Positions 47,154 through 59,482 are shown, counted from the first letter of the stretch. The stretch is DNA of 64,000 nt from Pithys albifrons albifrons (GCF_047495875.1 NC_092497.1:34913375-34977374), one strand, 5' to 3'. Notes: a model not told the origin generated them from the sequence alone. Numbers and translations: made by a program.

Positions 47154-50100
47154 GTAAGCAATTACTCTGTCTTGTCATTTTCTAGGGGTGGAAAAGTAAG
47201 CACGTTTCAGCAGCCTGAATTCCATTGTTACTGGTCCTGTTTGCTTTTTAACTGCAACTAGCATGTCATCCAAACACAGGAACCAGCCTTCTGTTTGTAT
47301 GTTTGGACCCAACATTTTACTGAGGAATTGGTGTTTATAGAAATGCTTCCCTTTTTTAAGCTCCTTGAGTACCTTCCAGTAACAGTGAGACGACGATCCA
47401 GTTGCCACAGTCTACAGCTCAGATTCTGCGTGAGAGCGAATGTCTTTCAGGAATGCTTATTTTCCTAGGAAAGTTCTAATCCCAAGTCTTGCATTGAGGA
47501 TCAGTCACTGATACATACTAGAAAGATGATTTTTCTTTTCCAGGAGGCTGGTTGTGGGGGTAGTTGTTTTCATCATGTCAAAAAGCCAGAAAATAGAGTT
47601 GGTAATTTCAGCAATCCTGAAGTGTGCTGATGTACTGAACAGAGACAAAGATTTTAGTCTATGGCACAGGTTACTAAATTACCTTATGTAGGATTTGATA
47701 TTCTGTCTTCATAATCGATGTGCAGAACTCACTGATTTTATGCTTTTTTTAAGCTCAGTAACAAAAAGGTAAAGTCAAACATATCAGATTGAAGTAGCTA
47801 GATACTTAGTTGTCAGGATCATAATCAGATTAGCTGTAATTGTTTGGGAAAATAAAAAAGTCTCAGTTCTGAGTCTCCCAAATATCAGAGTATTACTTAA
47901 GAGAAGTAAGGTGAAAATATGCGTTTCTTATGAAGTACTGTTATGTTTTCCAATCTACAGTGTATCAGCAAGGACTTGAAGATGGGAAGATTTTTTGAAT
48001 AAGCAGCTGATTTTATGTAGTGATGAATCTGTTCTAAACCCATGTCTGAATAAATTATCTGGTTTCAGATGAATGTACATACATGACCCCAAAGCTGAAA
48101 TTAAAACGTAAGGATGAAAACACTCATCCAAAGTAATCCTGGATCAAAATTATGACAGAATATAAAAAAGTGTGGATTTTTTTTTTCCCCCAAAATAACA
48201 TGTAAACCAGTTTGCAAAGCCTTTCAAGAATCTCGTGTGAAATAAAGAGAGTAACGAAGGTATTTTTTTGCTTAATATCATTTGATAGGCTGCCGGCTTT
48301 GAGGCTGTTATTGTATTTCTAGTCACTAGTTTTGACACTGCCTGCTGTCTTACTGGCCAGTTGAAAAAAACAAACCCCAAACTGTTGGATGCCAGAGGCT
48401 GGGGCCTGTTTTTCTTCAGCATGCAGTGGTCTGATTCCTGGATGATCCAAACTTTACTTTGGCTAGCTGGAATCTATGCTTCTCTATGCTTGTTTGGATC
48501 AGCCCATATTTGTGTCAGACATGATCCTCTCTGTGCCACTAGATGTTGACCTACATCTAGTACATGCCTGTAGATCCAATAAAAGCATTACTCATTGTTG
48601 TTGCAATATCCTGAGAAATTGCAGATTGTACCAGCTCTCCTTAGTCATGGTATGTAGTTCACAGACAGCCTGGAAATTTTTTGCAAATACCCAAGTGACT
48701 AACAGAATGGAAGCATTTTAGCACCTTGTTAACAGCAAGGAAATGGCTTCAAAAATCTTATACATCCAGTGAAATAATGCAGCCTGTTTATATTATAAAA
48801 CTTGTCTTTTCTTCTTCCGGGACTGCTGTGTATTTGGAAGAATTTACACAGTGAGTGAGCAAGAAGCTGTAAGCCTGCAAGTGGGTGTTGACCAGAATAT
48901 GTCTCTGCTGGATTGCATCTTTGTCTAAGGAGGACAGCACCAGATTTTCAACTATGTTTAGAGCTGTATCTTCAAATGAGCTGAATCCCAGAGATGTGTC
49001 TAAATGCTGGGTGCTGATGTCTTCTTGGAGTGAAGATATATGTGTATGAATTTTAAGTCTCCACTTATCTCGTCACTTGAGTTATGGAGCTGTGGAAGTA
49101 TAGTTTTCCCATTTTCTTGGTTTTTTTTGCTATCAAAACCAGGTTGATCTTAGCTTTGGTAATATACTGCCAGTCAACATATTGGTCTTTTCAGCACCAG
49201 CAATCATGCTGTTATCAGCAGGTTTAATGCTAGTTTGAGTTGTTTTAGATACAATCAAATTTTTATTTTAGGTTGGGAAACCTTTCCTTCATTTGGGATC
49301 AAACTGGCCTTTAAATATAGCCAGTAGACTGTGTAAGAGTCCAGCTGTGCAGTATTCATTCATCACCAGCGCTTTGCCAGACCAACCTTGTCAGCTGTGG
49401 AGCTCTCTCCTTCTCTTCCCTCCTTTTGCCACAGCCAGAACTGTGTTTGAGTGCACATTGGGGCCACCTCCTGTGCACTACACTGTGCTTACTGCACGTA
49501 CCGCTTCACTTACACACAGCAGTGCTATACACCATACCGCGCTGATTTCCTCTCCTGTCCATTACCTGCCCAACCATGATGACTGTCTCAAAGGCAGGTG
49601 TCCCATTGGTCTGCTGTCTCCACCTGCATCCCCACTTTTCTTGGCACAGAGCTTTCCCCATGTTTGCCTGATGCCCAGTTTCTCTGCCAGGGCTGCAGGT
49701 GTAAAACAGCTCATGGTGAGAGCAATGCAGTGTAGCAAGTGGCATGTTTCGTGGCTTTTGCTGCAAGAGAGTGCCTACAAAGGACAGGATAAGCAGGAAA
49801 TGAGGCAGAGAACTGTCAGAATCATGGGAGTTTGAAGAAATGAAACAAGAATTGTAAGGGACAGAGGCTGAAGGAGGTAGCAGCATGAAGAAGGAGAGGC
49901 ATGTGACGGTTTTCTGCTGCCCTTGTTTTGTCTGAAACTGAGATAGGAGCAGTCAATATCAATGTGATTTTTCTAAAGGACAGCAAGAAAAGTTGGCAAT
50001 ACCCTCTTAAATGTAGTTGTATGTTTGCTAGTAGACATTTTCGGTTTTGCTTCTGGTTTGTCAGAGAATGGATTTGCCCCTGCTGGAAGGGAGAGCCATC

Positions 50101-50445
50101 TGGGTGCTGCTTGTGTAGGTAGGAAGAATTGTAGGTGCAAGCCACAGTCCTTGCAGTGGCTATACCTTTACACTAATATTGGCTGGTTTTACCTATGAAA
50201 GGATGGCTTTATTTCTCATTTATTATTGCTTACCTAGCTGGATTCATGACAGAGGTGAATGTGTTGACATTTTATGAGTCTGTCAGATTGATTTGTAATG
50301 CACAAATATTTTTAGACTGGATGGCAGTAACCTGTAGGTTCATCAACTTGATCCATTTTACTGTGTGATTGTAACAGAGAAAGTGTCAGTGGACATAACC
50401 ATCAGCATATTTCATTTTTTCCATTTTTCTTCTCTTCTGCTACAG
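47154..50445 (+). other. APBA1 intron 8
   Basis: A 3.3-kb intron. A moderately GC-rich segment at 49290-49840 carries a 180-codon open frame, but that frame has no recognisable protein features, an unusual composition (many His/Thr/Ser/Leu) and no splice context. No classified repeat was identified there. Confidence 0.75.
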
Positions 50446-50625
50446 GCACAGCTGATTGCACAGTCCATAGGTCAAGCATTTAGTGTGGCCTACCAAGAAT
50501 TTCTGAGGGCAAATGGAATCAACCCAGAAGACCTTAGCCAGAAGGAATATAGCGACTTGCTCAATACCCAAGACATGTACAATGATGACCTGATTCATTT
50601 CTCCAAGTCTGAAAATTGCAAAGAT
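50446..50625 (+). CDS. APBA1: APBA1 exon 9: PTB C-terminal helix and linker to PDZ1
   Basis: This 180-nt exon (60 codons, phase 0-0) follows CTTCTGCTACAG and ends GAT|GTATGT. It codes residues 583-642. [20 protein letters not shown] is the C-terminal PTB helix that in this family packs against the bound APP peptide. [20 protein letters not shown] and [10 protein letters not shown] form the linker known to modulate PTB access. The translation is identical to human as recalled. Confidence 0.97.
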
Positions 50626-51416
50626 GTATGTTTCCTTTTTTTTTTCCAAAACAGTATTAAGCTGCTCTGTATAATTTGCAGGCCTGTGTTGGCAAAAATC
50701 AAAGAACCTCTAATACCTACCATAAATTAGCTCACTTAGTCTAGCATGTCCTCCCTAATAGGCCTCCCTGTCATCAGTTCTGTTTCAAAGGCAAAAGTGA
50801 ACCCAAAATTCATCAGCATTGAAATGATTTACCATCTGTTGTCATTCTTTTACCAAAAATTTTCAGACATATTTGAAAGTAAATTTAAAACAGATTAAGA
50901 CAATTTAAAAGATTACAGTAAACAATATAAAATTTATAGAAGCATGGGTGTTTGTGAAAGTGGGTGATTCAAAATTTTAAATAGTTGTATGTGACAGAAG
51001 GCTTTGCAGCTTTCTTAATAAAGATGAACCAGTGCACCACTGGAACACACAGGTTATGGTTTTCCAATTCACAGTCATAAACTCTTGCAATCCCTTTCTG
51101 TTTAGCAGTGTCCACCAAGGCTCATGGCACCAGGGTTTTTTCCACTCCCATCTCCTCTGCTCATGTAAAAAGTGGCTCGTGAGGGGTGCTTTGCACTAAG
51201 TAAAATCTGTATTGTTTAGTGCTACTCATTTAATGTTTGAATACAAATGAAATGTGGTAAAATGTGTACCCTATTTCATTTTTCCTTTGAATTAGGAAAG
51301 CAGGTTGCAAATACAATGGTGCGTCTTTGTTGGTTTTGTGAATACTTGAAGGGGTGTGACGCTGGTTCCATGGGTGTAAAAAAAAGTCTTTTTTAAACAA
51401 TTTTCTCATTGTACAG
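50626..51416 (+). other. APBA1 intron 9
   Basis: A 0.8-kb AT-rich intron between the PTB and PDZ1 exons. Nothing else was recognised. Confidence 0.9.
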
Positions 51417-51629
51417 GTTTACATTGAAAAGCAAAAGGGAGAAATCCTGGGTGTGGTGATTGTAGAGTCTGGCTGGGGATCCATTTTGCCTACAGTTATC
51501 ATAGCCAACATGATGCATGGAGGACCAGCAGAGAAGTCTGGGAAGCTGAACATAGGGGACCAGATTATGTCAATCAATGGGACCAGTTTGGTTGGTTTAC
51601 CACTCTCAACATGTCAGAGCATTATAAAG
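51417..51629 (+). CDS. APBA1: APBA1 exon 10: PDZ1 domain
   Basis: This 213-nt exon (71 codons, phase 0-0) lies between CATTGTACAG and AAG|GTAGGG. It codes residues 643-713, nearly all of PDZ1. The carboxylate-binding loop is [29 protein letters not shown] carries the usual PDZ GGPA...GD..(M/L)..(I/V)NG pattern, and LSTCQSIIK is the second helix. One change against human is seen at the start (VYIEK for VFIEK). In the family, PDZ1 can be occupied by the protein's own C-terminus, which is coded beyond the window. Confidence 0.97.
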
Positions 51630-51783
51630 GTAGGGAAAATGTTTCTGGAAGCTACACATTTTAATAGGAGAGCAGTAAGTATTGAACTCTTAAATAAATT
51701 CTTATTAAATGTTTGCATAGTACTTTCCATTTCATGATTTTTAAAGTACAGTGTGAATTATGCTACACCAGTTTTTTGCCTCC

Positions 51784-52177
51784 ACACAGAACCTCAGAAC
51801 GGGTGAGTTTCCAAGGGGCTGCTGTAGGTCATCTAGTCAAATTTCCCTGCTCCAGGAGCATTCCTGAGAACATGTTACTCACAATTGTGTATTAGTGGCT
51901 TTTGAATATCTCCAGAGAAAGAGACTCCAAACCCTCTCTTGAAATCTATTCCAGTGCTCAGTCACCCTCACAGTAAAGAAATTCTTCCTCATGTTCAGGT
52001 GGAATTTCCTGTGTTCTAGTTTCTACCCTTTGCATCTCATTCTATTCCTCTGCATTGTCAAGAAGAGCCTGACTGTGTTCTCTTGACACTCTCCCTTCAA
52101 ATACTTACATACATTGATGATATCCTCCCTCAGTCATCTCTTTCTGAGGTTGAACAAGCCCAGCTCCCGCAGACTTT
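51784..52177 (-). mobile_element. CR1 LINE 3' fragment
   Basis: It starts ACACAGAACCTCAGAACGGG and continues GTAGGTCATCTAGTCAAATTT, followed by typical CR1 3'UTR text, e.g. CAGTAAAGAAATTCTTCCTC and GTTGAACAAGCCCAGCTCCC. Its truncated end is directly followed by the terminus of another CR1 in the same orientation. Confidence 0.82.
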
Positions 52178-53010
52178 CATAGAATCATAGAATTGTTTAG
52201 GTTGGAAAAGACCTCTCAGATCATTGAGTCCAACTGTTGACCATTCCTTCATAAATGAGTAGCTAACAGGCTCCTAATTATCTTTGTAGCCCTCAACAGG
52301 ACTCGCGCCAGGAACTCCTTCATCTAAGCCTAAAACTGGAAACATCACTCCAGATGTGACCTCAGCAGGGCTGAGCAGAGGGGCAGGATCACTTCCCTCG
52401 ACCTTTTGGCAGTGCTCTTCCTAATGCACCCCAGAATACTACTGGCATTCCTGGCTACAAGGGCACACAGCTTGCTTATGGACAACTTTTTGTCCCCCAG
52501 GTCCCCCAGGTCCTTCTTCACAGGGCTGCTTTCCAGCAAGTTGGGCCCCAGTCTGTGCTTGTGCCTGGGGTTATTCCTTCCCTGGTGCAGGACCCTGCAT
52601 TTGCCCTTGTTGCATGTCAGAAAGTTCCTCTCTGACCATCTCTCCAGCCTGGCAAAGTCCTTCCGAACAGTTGCACAGCACTTGGGGTATTGGTTGCTCC
52701 TCCCACCTTTGTGTCATCAGTGAACTTCCTCGGGAGGCACTCCATCCCTGATGATAAGTTAAATAATGCTGGGACAAGAACAGAATCTTTAGGGACACTA
52801 CTAGCTACAGGCCTCCAACTAGACCCTGTGTCACTGATTTCAGCCCTCTGAGATCTGCCATTCATCCAAGTCTCAATCCACCTCACTATCCCCTCACACA
52901 GTTTGCAATTTCTGAGCTTGACTATAAGGATATAATGGGAGACAGCATCAAAAGTCTTGATGAAGTCTAGGTAGACAACATCCAGTGCTCTTCCAGAAGG
53001 TGCGTTGTGC
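52178..53010 (-). mobile_element. CR1 LINE fragment (about 0.8 kb)
   Basis: It starts TTCATAGAATCATAGAATTG and GTTTAGGTTGGAAAAGACC. It extends through the 3'UTR into the reverse-transcriptase coding region, where the minus strand shows WMNGRSQRAEISDTGSSWRP and VASSVPKDSV (the consensus VPQG is altered), then FTDDTKVGG at the catalytic box. The frame is interrupted. It ends near 53010 with a 5' truncation. Confidence 0.85.
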
Positions 53011-54442
53011 TATTTACTTGCATAGACAAGAGCTCAGTGTTTTGTTCAGAAGGAAGGGAAGGTATTACCAGATATACACTTGAAATTTTATGTGGCAAAT
53101 GGAGACACAGATGCTTAATGTTGTCCTAGGCCATATTAGCTGTTAAATGTCTCTTAATGTCTGGATGAAATAGAATTGATATGTTTTGGTTTTTATACCT
53201 GTTTTTGAAACTTAAAACTTTTAAACAAAGACAAACCCTCTTTGTGGAATCCTTGCTCAAGTTATTTGAATGTGTGGTGAGTCTCTTCACTTGGTGAAAA
53301 GGGATATTTTAATTAGAAAATATTTCTTCTATTTGTCAGAAAAGTATGTGACTGCAAAGAGCATGCAGGTCATCTGGAACTGAGCAGTGTCTTGGGTAGC
53401 TGTAGTATATAAGGCAATAAGTATTTGAACATCAGAGTTTAAAGGACTGGAAAGATTCATCACTAGGGAGTGTTTGAGATGAAGCTGTATGAAATTATTT
53501 ATTGAAATTATCCCACAGGCTCTGCCAATTATCACATGTAGACATGTAATGTAATACTGGTAGTACAGCACACAGACAGCCTGCTCTTATTTTTAGGAAT
53601 ACACCTGTTACACTTATTTAGGCAACTTTCTGGTAATAAGTTATATTATGTACCTTTATTTTGCATTTTTTAAAGTTCTAAAATAAATTTTCCATTTACA
53701 AGTTCAACTTGCCAAGTGAAAACAAATGCACGAAGTAAATAATTTTTTTTTCTCTATGGATTACCTCAATACTGCTTGAACTAAGATGTTTGCTATAAAG
53801 ACTTCCAATTCTGGTTTCCCAAAATGTTAATACTGAGTTCTGATGAGTAATAGACGTGTAAGTCACTGAACTACCCATTTTAGATTCACTGAGTAGAAAT
53901 GATAGCCTGAAGGTGTGACATACTGAAAACATGATGAGAACAATCTTACGTTTGTAAATGAAGGAAGAAAAAAATCATAATAAATATCTTTGTAGCAGCT
54001 TCAGTGGAACAAAACTGCCTGCAAATTTAGGCTCTTCATGATAGCCGTACTTGTTTCCTATCCCACATCAGTTTTATTTCTAAAACTGTGATGAGTTACA
54101 CTTCCCTTTTTCAGCTGTGCTCATCAGTACTTTCTCAATACGGAAACAACCAGCTCTGTTGTTTCCAGCTTCCGCAGACCTTTCTCTTCCTCACTGAAAC
54201 ATGCTGCAGTTTCCATAGGAACTGCTAGCCATTTATTTTGTCTTCCTAAAGAGAAGATAATCTGTATGTTTGCAGATCTTCATAACCACACATCTGGAGC
54301 TGTTCATATAGCAAATCTGGAAACAGGTATATATGAAAGAAATACATATATATGAATAATCTAGGCATGCATTTAAATGGGACAGAAAAAATTCAGATTT
54401 CAGATTTCTTTAGTGTGCTATAGGGACTCCTATGAAAAGATG
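53011..54442 (+). other. unique intron sequence between CR1 copies
   Basis: AT-rich, no gene, no recognisable repeat except a short AT-alternating stretch around 54328-54352. Confidence 0.6.
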
Positions 54443-55423
54443 ATCATAGAATCAGCTAGGTTGGAAAAGGCCCCTGACATCATCAAGTCCTACCAGTGTT
54501 AGTAGACCATGGCACTAAGTGCCACATCCAGTCTTGCCTTAAAAACCTCCAGGATCGGTGAATCCACCACCTCTCTGGGCAGGCCATTCTAATGCCTGAC
54601 CACCCATTCTGTAAAGAATTTCTTTCTAATATCCAACCTAAACCTCCCCTGGCAGAGCTTAAGCTCATGCCCTCTTGTCCTACTGCTGGTTGCCTGAGAG
54701 AGGAGCAACCTGGCTACAGCCTCCTTTCAGGTAGTTGGAGAGAATGATTAGGTCTCCCCTGAGCCTCTTTTTCTCCAAGCTAAATAACCCCAGGTCGCTC
54801 AGCCTTTCCTCATAGCACTTGTGCTCAAGTCCTTTCACCAGCCTCATTGGTCTTCTCTGGACTTGCTCCAGGACCTCAATATCTTTCCTAAACTCAGGGG
54901 CCCAGAACTGAACACAATACCCAAGGTATGGCCTCACCAGTGCTGAGTACAGGGAAAGAATCATTTCCCTTGTCCTACTGGCCACACTATTCTTGATACA
55001 GGCGAGGATCCCATTGGCCTTCTTGGCCACCTGGGCTCATGTTGAGCTTCCTGTCAATCAGAACTCCCAGGTCCCTCCCTGCCTGGCTGCTCTCCAGCCA
55101 CTCTGTGCCCAGCCTGTAACGCTGCAGGAGGTTGTTGTGGCCAAAGTGCAGGACCCGGCACTTGGTCTTATTGAACTTCATCCCATTGGAATCAGCCCAT
55201 CTCTCCAGTCTATCCAGGTCCCTCTGTAGAGCCTTCTTGGCTTCCAGCAAGTCGACACTCCCTTCCAGCCTGGTGTCATCAGAAAATTTGCTGACGATGG
55301 TCTCAATCCTCTCATCTAAATCATCCATAAAGATGTTAAACAGGACTGGACCAAACACTGATCCCTGGGGGACACCACTGGTGACCGGCCGCCAGCTGGA
55401 TGCAGCACCGCTCACCAGAACTC

Positions 55424-55429
55424 TCTGGG
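55424..55429. repeat. target-site duplication, left copy (TCTGGG)
   Basis: Six bases, repeated exactly at 56040-56045 on the other side of the LTR. They belong to the host CR1, whose uninterrupted version should read CTCTCTGGGCCCGG. Confidence 0.85.
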
Positions 55430-56039
55430 TATAGGTTTAAAAAAGAAAAGGGTCTTTTCTGTGCGGCGTGGAGGGAAAGGGAGAAGGGTTTCCCTGCTAT
55501 CCCCTTTATTCCACGGGGGCAGAGAAGGGAGGGAGAGACAAGAGTTCCAGGCAGTTGCAAGGAAGAGAATCATCTGTTTATTCATAAAACCACGAGGTAA
55601 TGTCCAGTTCTGGGGGCAGTTCCCAGGTTTGGCAGGATTGGGTGAAAACTGAGGAAAAGACAGGGTCAAAGGTTCATTAACCAATAGAACTGGGACAGGG
55701 GCAGGGCTGGCTGGGGCCCTGGCCTGCCCCCCACCCCCCATCCCCCCTTCTCCCCTCTCCCAGCCACTGGGGATAACAGAACAGAAAGGGGAGAAGGGCC
55801 AAGGAGCCCTCACCAGAGCACCTGGGTGGGGACGAACACTGCCCAATAGCTGGCCCATCAACAGAACAAAAGGCCACTGGGCGACACAAAGAGAACTGGC
55901 AGGGTGTGGACAACGTCCCATCACAAACGCAGGCAGGGTAACAGAACCAGAAATTGCTTTTTAAAACTTCAACTGAGTTTCTGAGTTTAAGTTGTTTGTC
56001 CAGTGCTGGTTTTGGAATTCATTTCAGCATCTTCCTACA
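55430..56039 (-). mobile_element. 610-bp solo LTR nested in CR1, with 6-bp target duplication
   Basis: The CR1 text breaks after CACCAGAACTC and resumes at CCCGGCCCTCCAGC. Between them lies a 610-bp block flanked by direct repeats TCTGGG (55424-55429 and 56040-56045). Its ends are TATAGG and CCTACA, so in minus orientation it starts TGTAGG and ends CCTATA, i.e. terminal inverted repeats with the final CA mutated to TA. AATAAA is at 55583-55578 on the minus strand. The block includes a C-rich segment (55730-55760). A 6-bp duplication suits class II (ERVK/alpha-like) integrases. No internal retroviral sequence remains. Confidence 0.88.
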
Positions 56040-56045
56040 TCTGGG
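56040..56045. repeat. target-site duplication, right copy (TCTGGG)
   Basis: Matches 55424-55429 exactly; together they bracket the 610-bp LTR. Confidence 0.85.
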
Positions 56046-57622
56046 CCCGGCCCTCCAGCAGAGAGTGCCTCCTCTTAACCCAGGAGAGAGTGCCTCTGTC
56101 CAAGCTGTGGGCTGCCAGCTTTTCTGGGAGCATTTTATGCAAGACAGTGTCAAAGGCTTTGCTGAAGTCCAGAGAGACACATCCACAGCCTTTCCCTCAT
56201 CCACCAGGTGCATCACCTGATCATAAAGGGAGATCAAGTTGGTCAGACAGGACCTACCCCTCCTAAACCCATGCTAGCTGGGTCTGATCCCTTGTCCATC
56301 CTGTAGATGCTATGTGATCGCAATCACGATGATCTGCTCCATAACCTTGCCAGGCACGGAGGTCAGGCCCTTTTTGTGCATCATTGTGACATTTGCCAAC
56401 TCCAAATCATCTGGGACCTCTCCAGAGAGCCAGGACTGTTGGTAGATGAAGGAGAGTGGCTTGGTGATCTCCTCCGCCAGCTCCCTCATCACCCTGGGAT
56501 GGATCCTGTCTGGTCTCGTAGACTTGTGAGGAGCAGGTCTGTAACTGTTCCCTCCTGGATTACAAGGGGACTATTCCTCTTCTTATGTCTGTCTACAAGC
56601 TCCAGAAGCTCAGTTGTCCTGAGGACAACCTGTCTTACTGTTCAAAACTGAGGCAATGATGGTAAATACCTCAGCCTTTTCCTCATCTTTGATAGTTAAC
56701 TGTGTTCCCCCCCATGTCCAATAAAGAATGGAGATTTTCTTTGCCCCTCGTTTTTCTATCGATGTATCTGTAGAAAGAATTTTTGCTAACAGAAGTGACA
56801 AGTCTGAGTTCAAATTGTACCTTTGTCTCTAATTTTCTTTCTACATGACCTAACTACATTCCTAAGTATCTCTTCATCAGTAGTCTGCCCTTTTTTCCAT
56901 AGTCATTAAGCTACGTTTTTTTCCTAATTTCCTTCAAAATCTCCCTGTTCAGCCATGCCAGTTGTCTTCCCCTCCAGCTTGCCTTTTGGCACGCTGGGAC
57001 AGCCTGTTCCTGCACACTCAAGATTTCCTTCTTGAAGCACGTCCATCACTTCTAGGCCCCTTTGTTTTCAAGGGCTGTTTCCCAGGGTATGCTCTGAACC
57101 AGTCTTCTGGATAGGCTCAAATCTGCCTTACAGAAGTCCAGGGAGGAAGGGCTATTGATAGCCCTCCTTGCATCCCTGAGTATTGAAAACTCTGTTATTT
57201 CATGATCCCTGTGCCCCAGATGGCCTCTGACCACCATATCTCCCAGTAGCCCCTCTCTGTTTGTGAACAGAAGGTCTAGTGGGGCCCCACCTCTGGTAGG
57301 TTCATTTTCCACCTGAAGCAGGAAATGATCCTCTATACACTCCAGGAATCTCCTAGACTGCCTCTTCTCTGCTATATTGAGCTCTCAGCAGACATCAGAC
57401 AAGTTAAAGTCACCCACAAGAACAAGGACAGGCGATTTTGAGACATCTGCCACCTGCTTGTACAATAATTCATCACCCTTAACATCTTAGTTGAGTGGTC
57501 TATAATAGACTCCCACCAGGATGTCAGCCTTGTTGGCCTTCCCCCTGATTCTGGTCCTCAGGCACTCAACCTTATTGTTACTGACCTTGAGTTCTACAGA
57601 GGCAAGAGACTCTCTCACATAT

Positions 57623-58729
57623 ATTGTGATATTATGATGATAATATGATTTGGTTTAGCCAAAACTACCACATAATATTATGTGGATAAACATATCTCAC
57701 AAGGACTTCAGTCAGGATAATTACAGTGTTATGGATTTAGGCTCTGCTACTAATTAACCATAAATCAAATGCAAACTGACAAGAGTTTAGAAGGAGCTAT
57801 CCATATGTTGTGGCTATTCTTTAATAGCTTTATGCTACTTGTATGTTTTTCAGAAGCATCTGGTGCTGGCCACTATCAGAAGGATACTCAAGGACTAGAT
57901 AAATAAAATTGGTCAAAATACACAATTGTTTTTCTACTGATAAGTTTATTTTACCAGTCTGCATGATACTGAAAATTAGCCACTTATGAAATACATGTAC
58001 TTTCTGTAAAATTAGAAAAAATTTTGTTAGGGATTGCATTACCTTTTTTTTTTGCCAAGGAATACATATAAATAACTCGCATATTTGTCAGGGAAGTAAG
58101 AGCACAATGATACCAAATCTGTTGAGGGCAAGTGTTGGGAGAAAAGGGGTTAAAAGCAGAAAAATGGCAAGGAGGATGGTAAATATGCTCAAGTGACCTT
58201 GCAGCTGGAAATGCCGACCTCTGAAAAATAAGTGTGGGAAACCCCATCTATTATAGCTACTGCTAATTGTCCTCTGTCAGTTTTGAGAAGTAGAATCTCT
58301 GTGTAGGATATTGTAGGTGTTTACAGAGACTTGGAGGCACTCTCAGGGATGTGCTTGAGCTGCTTGTCTTAGGAAAGAGATCAAAACTCAGAGATCCTAA
58401 AGAGCACAAGGGATAACACAGCCTGGGCCTTTGATAAATTGCTTCAAACAGCAGGCCAGCTGCCTGTCTGGATGGGCTGAGAATGAGCAGGTACTGGAAT
58501 TGACAGGTGGTGAATTAAGTGAGGAGAAATTTGCTGTATTTTTTATTAAGCATTTCATTCTTCATGTCAGTTTTGTTTGTGTATGGATTTATGGCTAATA
58601 TTTTATGTGAATGAAGCATTTCAAAAAACTCTCTTAACAATCTTCAAGAGCTCTGAATACTTGCAGGTGTATAAGGGATCAGATTGCAGTTATCTGTGTT
58701 GTAATATATTTGTGTTTTCAGGGAGCCAT
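57623..58729 (+). other. unique intron sequence with an 18-bp palindrome
   Basis: Unclassified sequence between two CR1 copies. CCACATAATATTATGTGG at 57668-57685 is a perfect palindrome just beyond the 5'-truncated end of the large CR1. No gene was recognised. Confidence 0.5.
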
Positions 58730-58850
58730 ATGATCATGGACTCTTTAGGGCTGGCAGTAACACCTGTACCCAGTCTAGACCAACAGTTTTGTTCAAGGTA
58801 GAGCATGCTTCTTAGGGATTCCCTCCAGGACTGGATACTCCACAACCTCT

Positions 58851-58855
58851 CTGGG
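58851..58855. repeat. target-site duplication, left copy (CTGGG)
   Basis: Repeated exactly at 59483-59487 across the LTR; part of the interrupted CR1 text CTCTCTGGG. Confidence 0.8.
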
Positions 58856-59482
58856 TGTGCTGGTTTAAAGGTGAACCAGCAGGGGAAATGAACTCACCAC
58901 GAGAGAGATTATAAGTCAGAGCTAAAATTTAATAATAATATTACAATAGCAACACTGACACACAAGGGAAATTGCTTTCAACTCACAAAATCCCAGCAGT
59001 ATAACCCAGTGTCCTGGGGCACAAACCCAAGGGGGTTTGTTTGCCCTTGTGCTGAGACCCCTGTGGTTCCCCCAAGTCCAGAGCAAAAGGAAAAGAAAAA
59101 CCTGTTGGTGCAGGCGAGGGCTGTGGTCTGGGCGAGAGCGGTGATCTCCTCCTGTCAAGGTCCTGCTGCTGCTCTGGATCCAACGAGAAGTTCCCGAGGT
59201 CTTCTTACCCACCACTTATGTACCCTCAGGGAGCACTCAGTCCCTCCCCCTGGGCGGGGACTCACACAATGGGTGATTAACTCTGGGAGCCAGGGGGTGT
59301 TGAGCTGTTGATGGCCCATTAGCAGCTCCGCCCCCTCAGGCTGGGTGTGAAGGTGATAATGGCTCCCTGGGCAGCTGCTGCTAATGGCCCATTGACCTTG
59401 GGGAATGAATAGAGGGGGTAGAATGCACAGCTTTGATCACCCCCACACAGGGTTAGCTGGTCCCTCCTGCTGAACTAGGACA
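58856..59482 (-). mobile_element. 627-bp solo LTR nested in CR1, with 5-bp target duplication
   Basis: The element starts TGTGCTGGTTTAAAGGTGAA and ends ACTAGGACA, giving TG...CA ends with a partial inverted repeat. It is flanked by CTGGG at 58851-58855 and 59483-59487. The five-base duplication is typical of ERVL-type elements. The sequence resembles an LTR family abundant in songbirds (AACCAGCAGGGGAAATGAAC near one end). Orientation is tentatively minus: TACATAAG, a TATA-like box, lies near 59220, and ATTAAA lies near 58926. No internal retroviral sequence is present. Confidence 0.87.

Larger units (their letters stand above)
54443..57622 (-). mobile_element. long CR1 LINE, interrupted by a solo LTR
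   Basis: The element begins ATCATAGAATCAGCTAGGTTGG and runs to about 57622. It is about 2.6 kb of CR1 after removing the nested 610-bp LTR at 55430-56039. On the minus strand it contains the end of the endonuclease (VGVYYRPL, then VLVGDFNLSDVC followed by a stop), a linker part, and the reverse transcriptase in two pieces (ELAEEITKPLSFIYQQSWL before the [23 protein letters not shown] and FSDDTRLEG after it). In-frame stops and FSDD instead of FADD show that it is inactive. It is 5'-truncated within the endonuclease. Confidence 0.92.

Noticed and set aside
49293..49835. 180-codon + frame in intron 8 as an extra exon or gene
   Set aside because: No recognisable domain, no flanking splice signals that fit the gene's phases, and exons 8 and 9 already join in frame to match the known protein.
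54987..55415. Reverse-transcriptase-like minus-strand frame as a host gene
   Set aside because: It is part of a 5'-truncated CR1 with stops and a nested LTR.
55412..55924. 170-codon minus-strand frame at 55412-55924
   Set aside because: It spans the border between CR1 and the nested LTR and shows only low-complexity proline/serine-rich translation.
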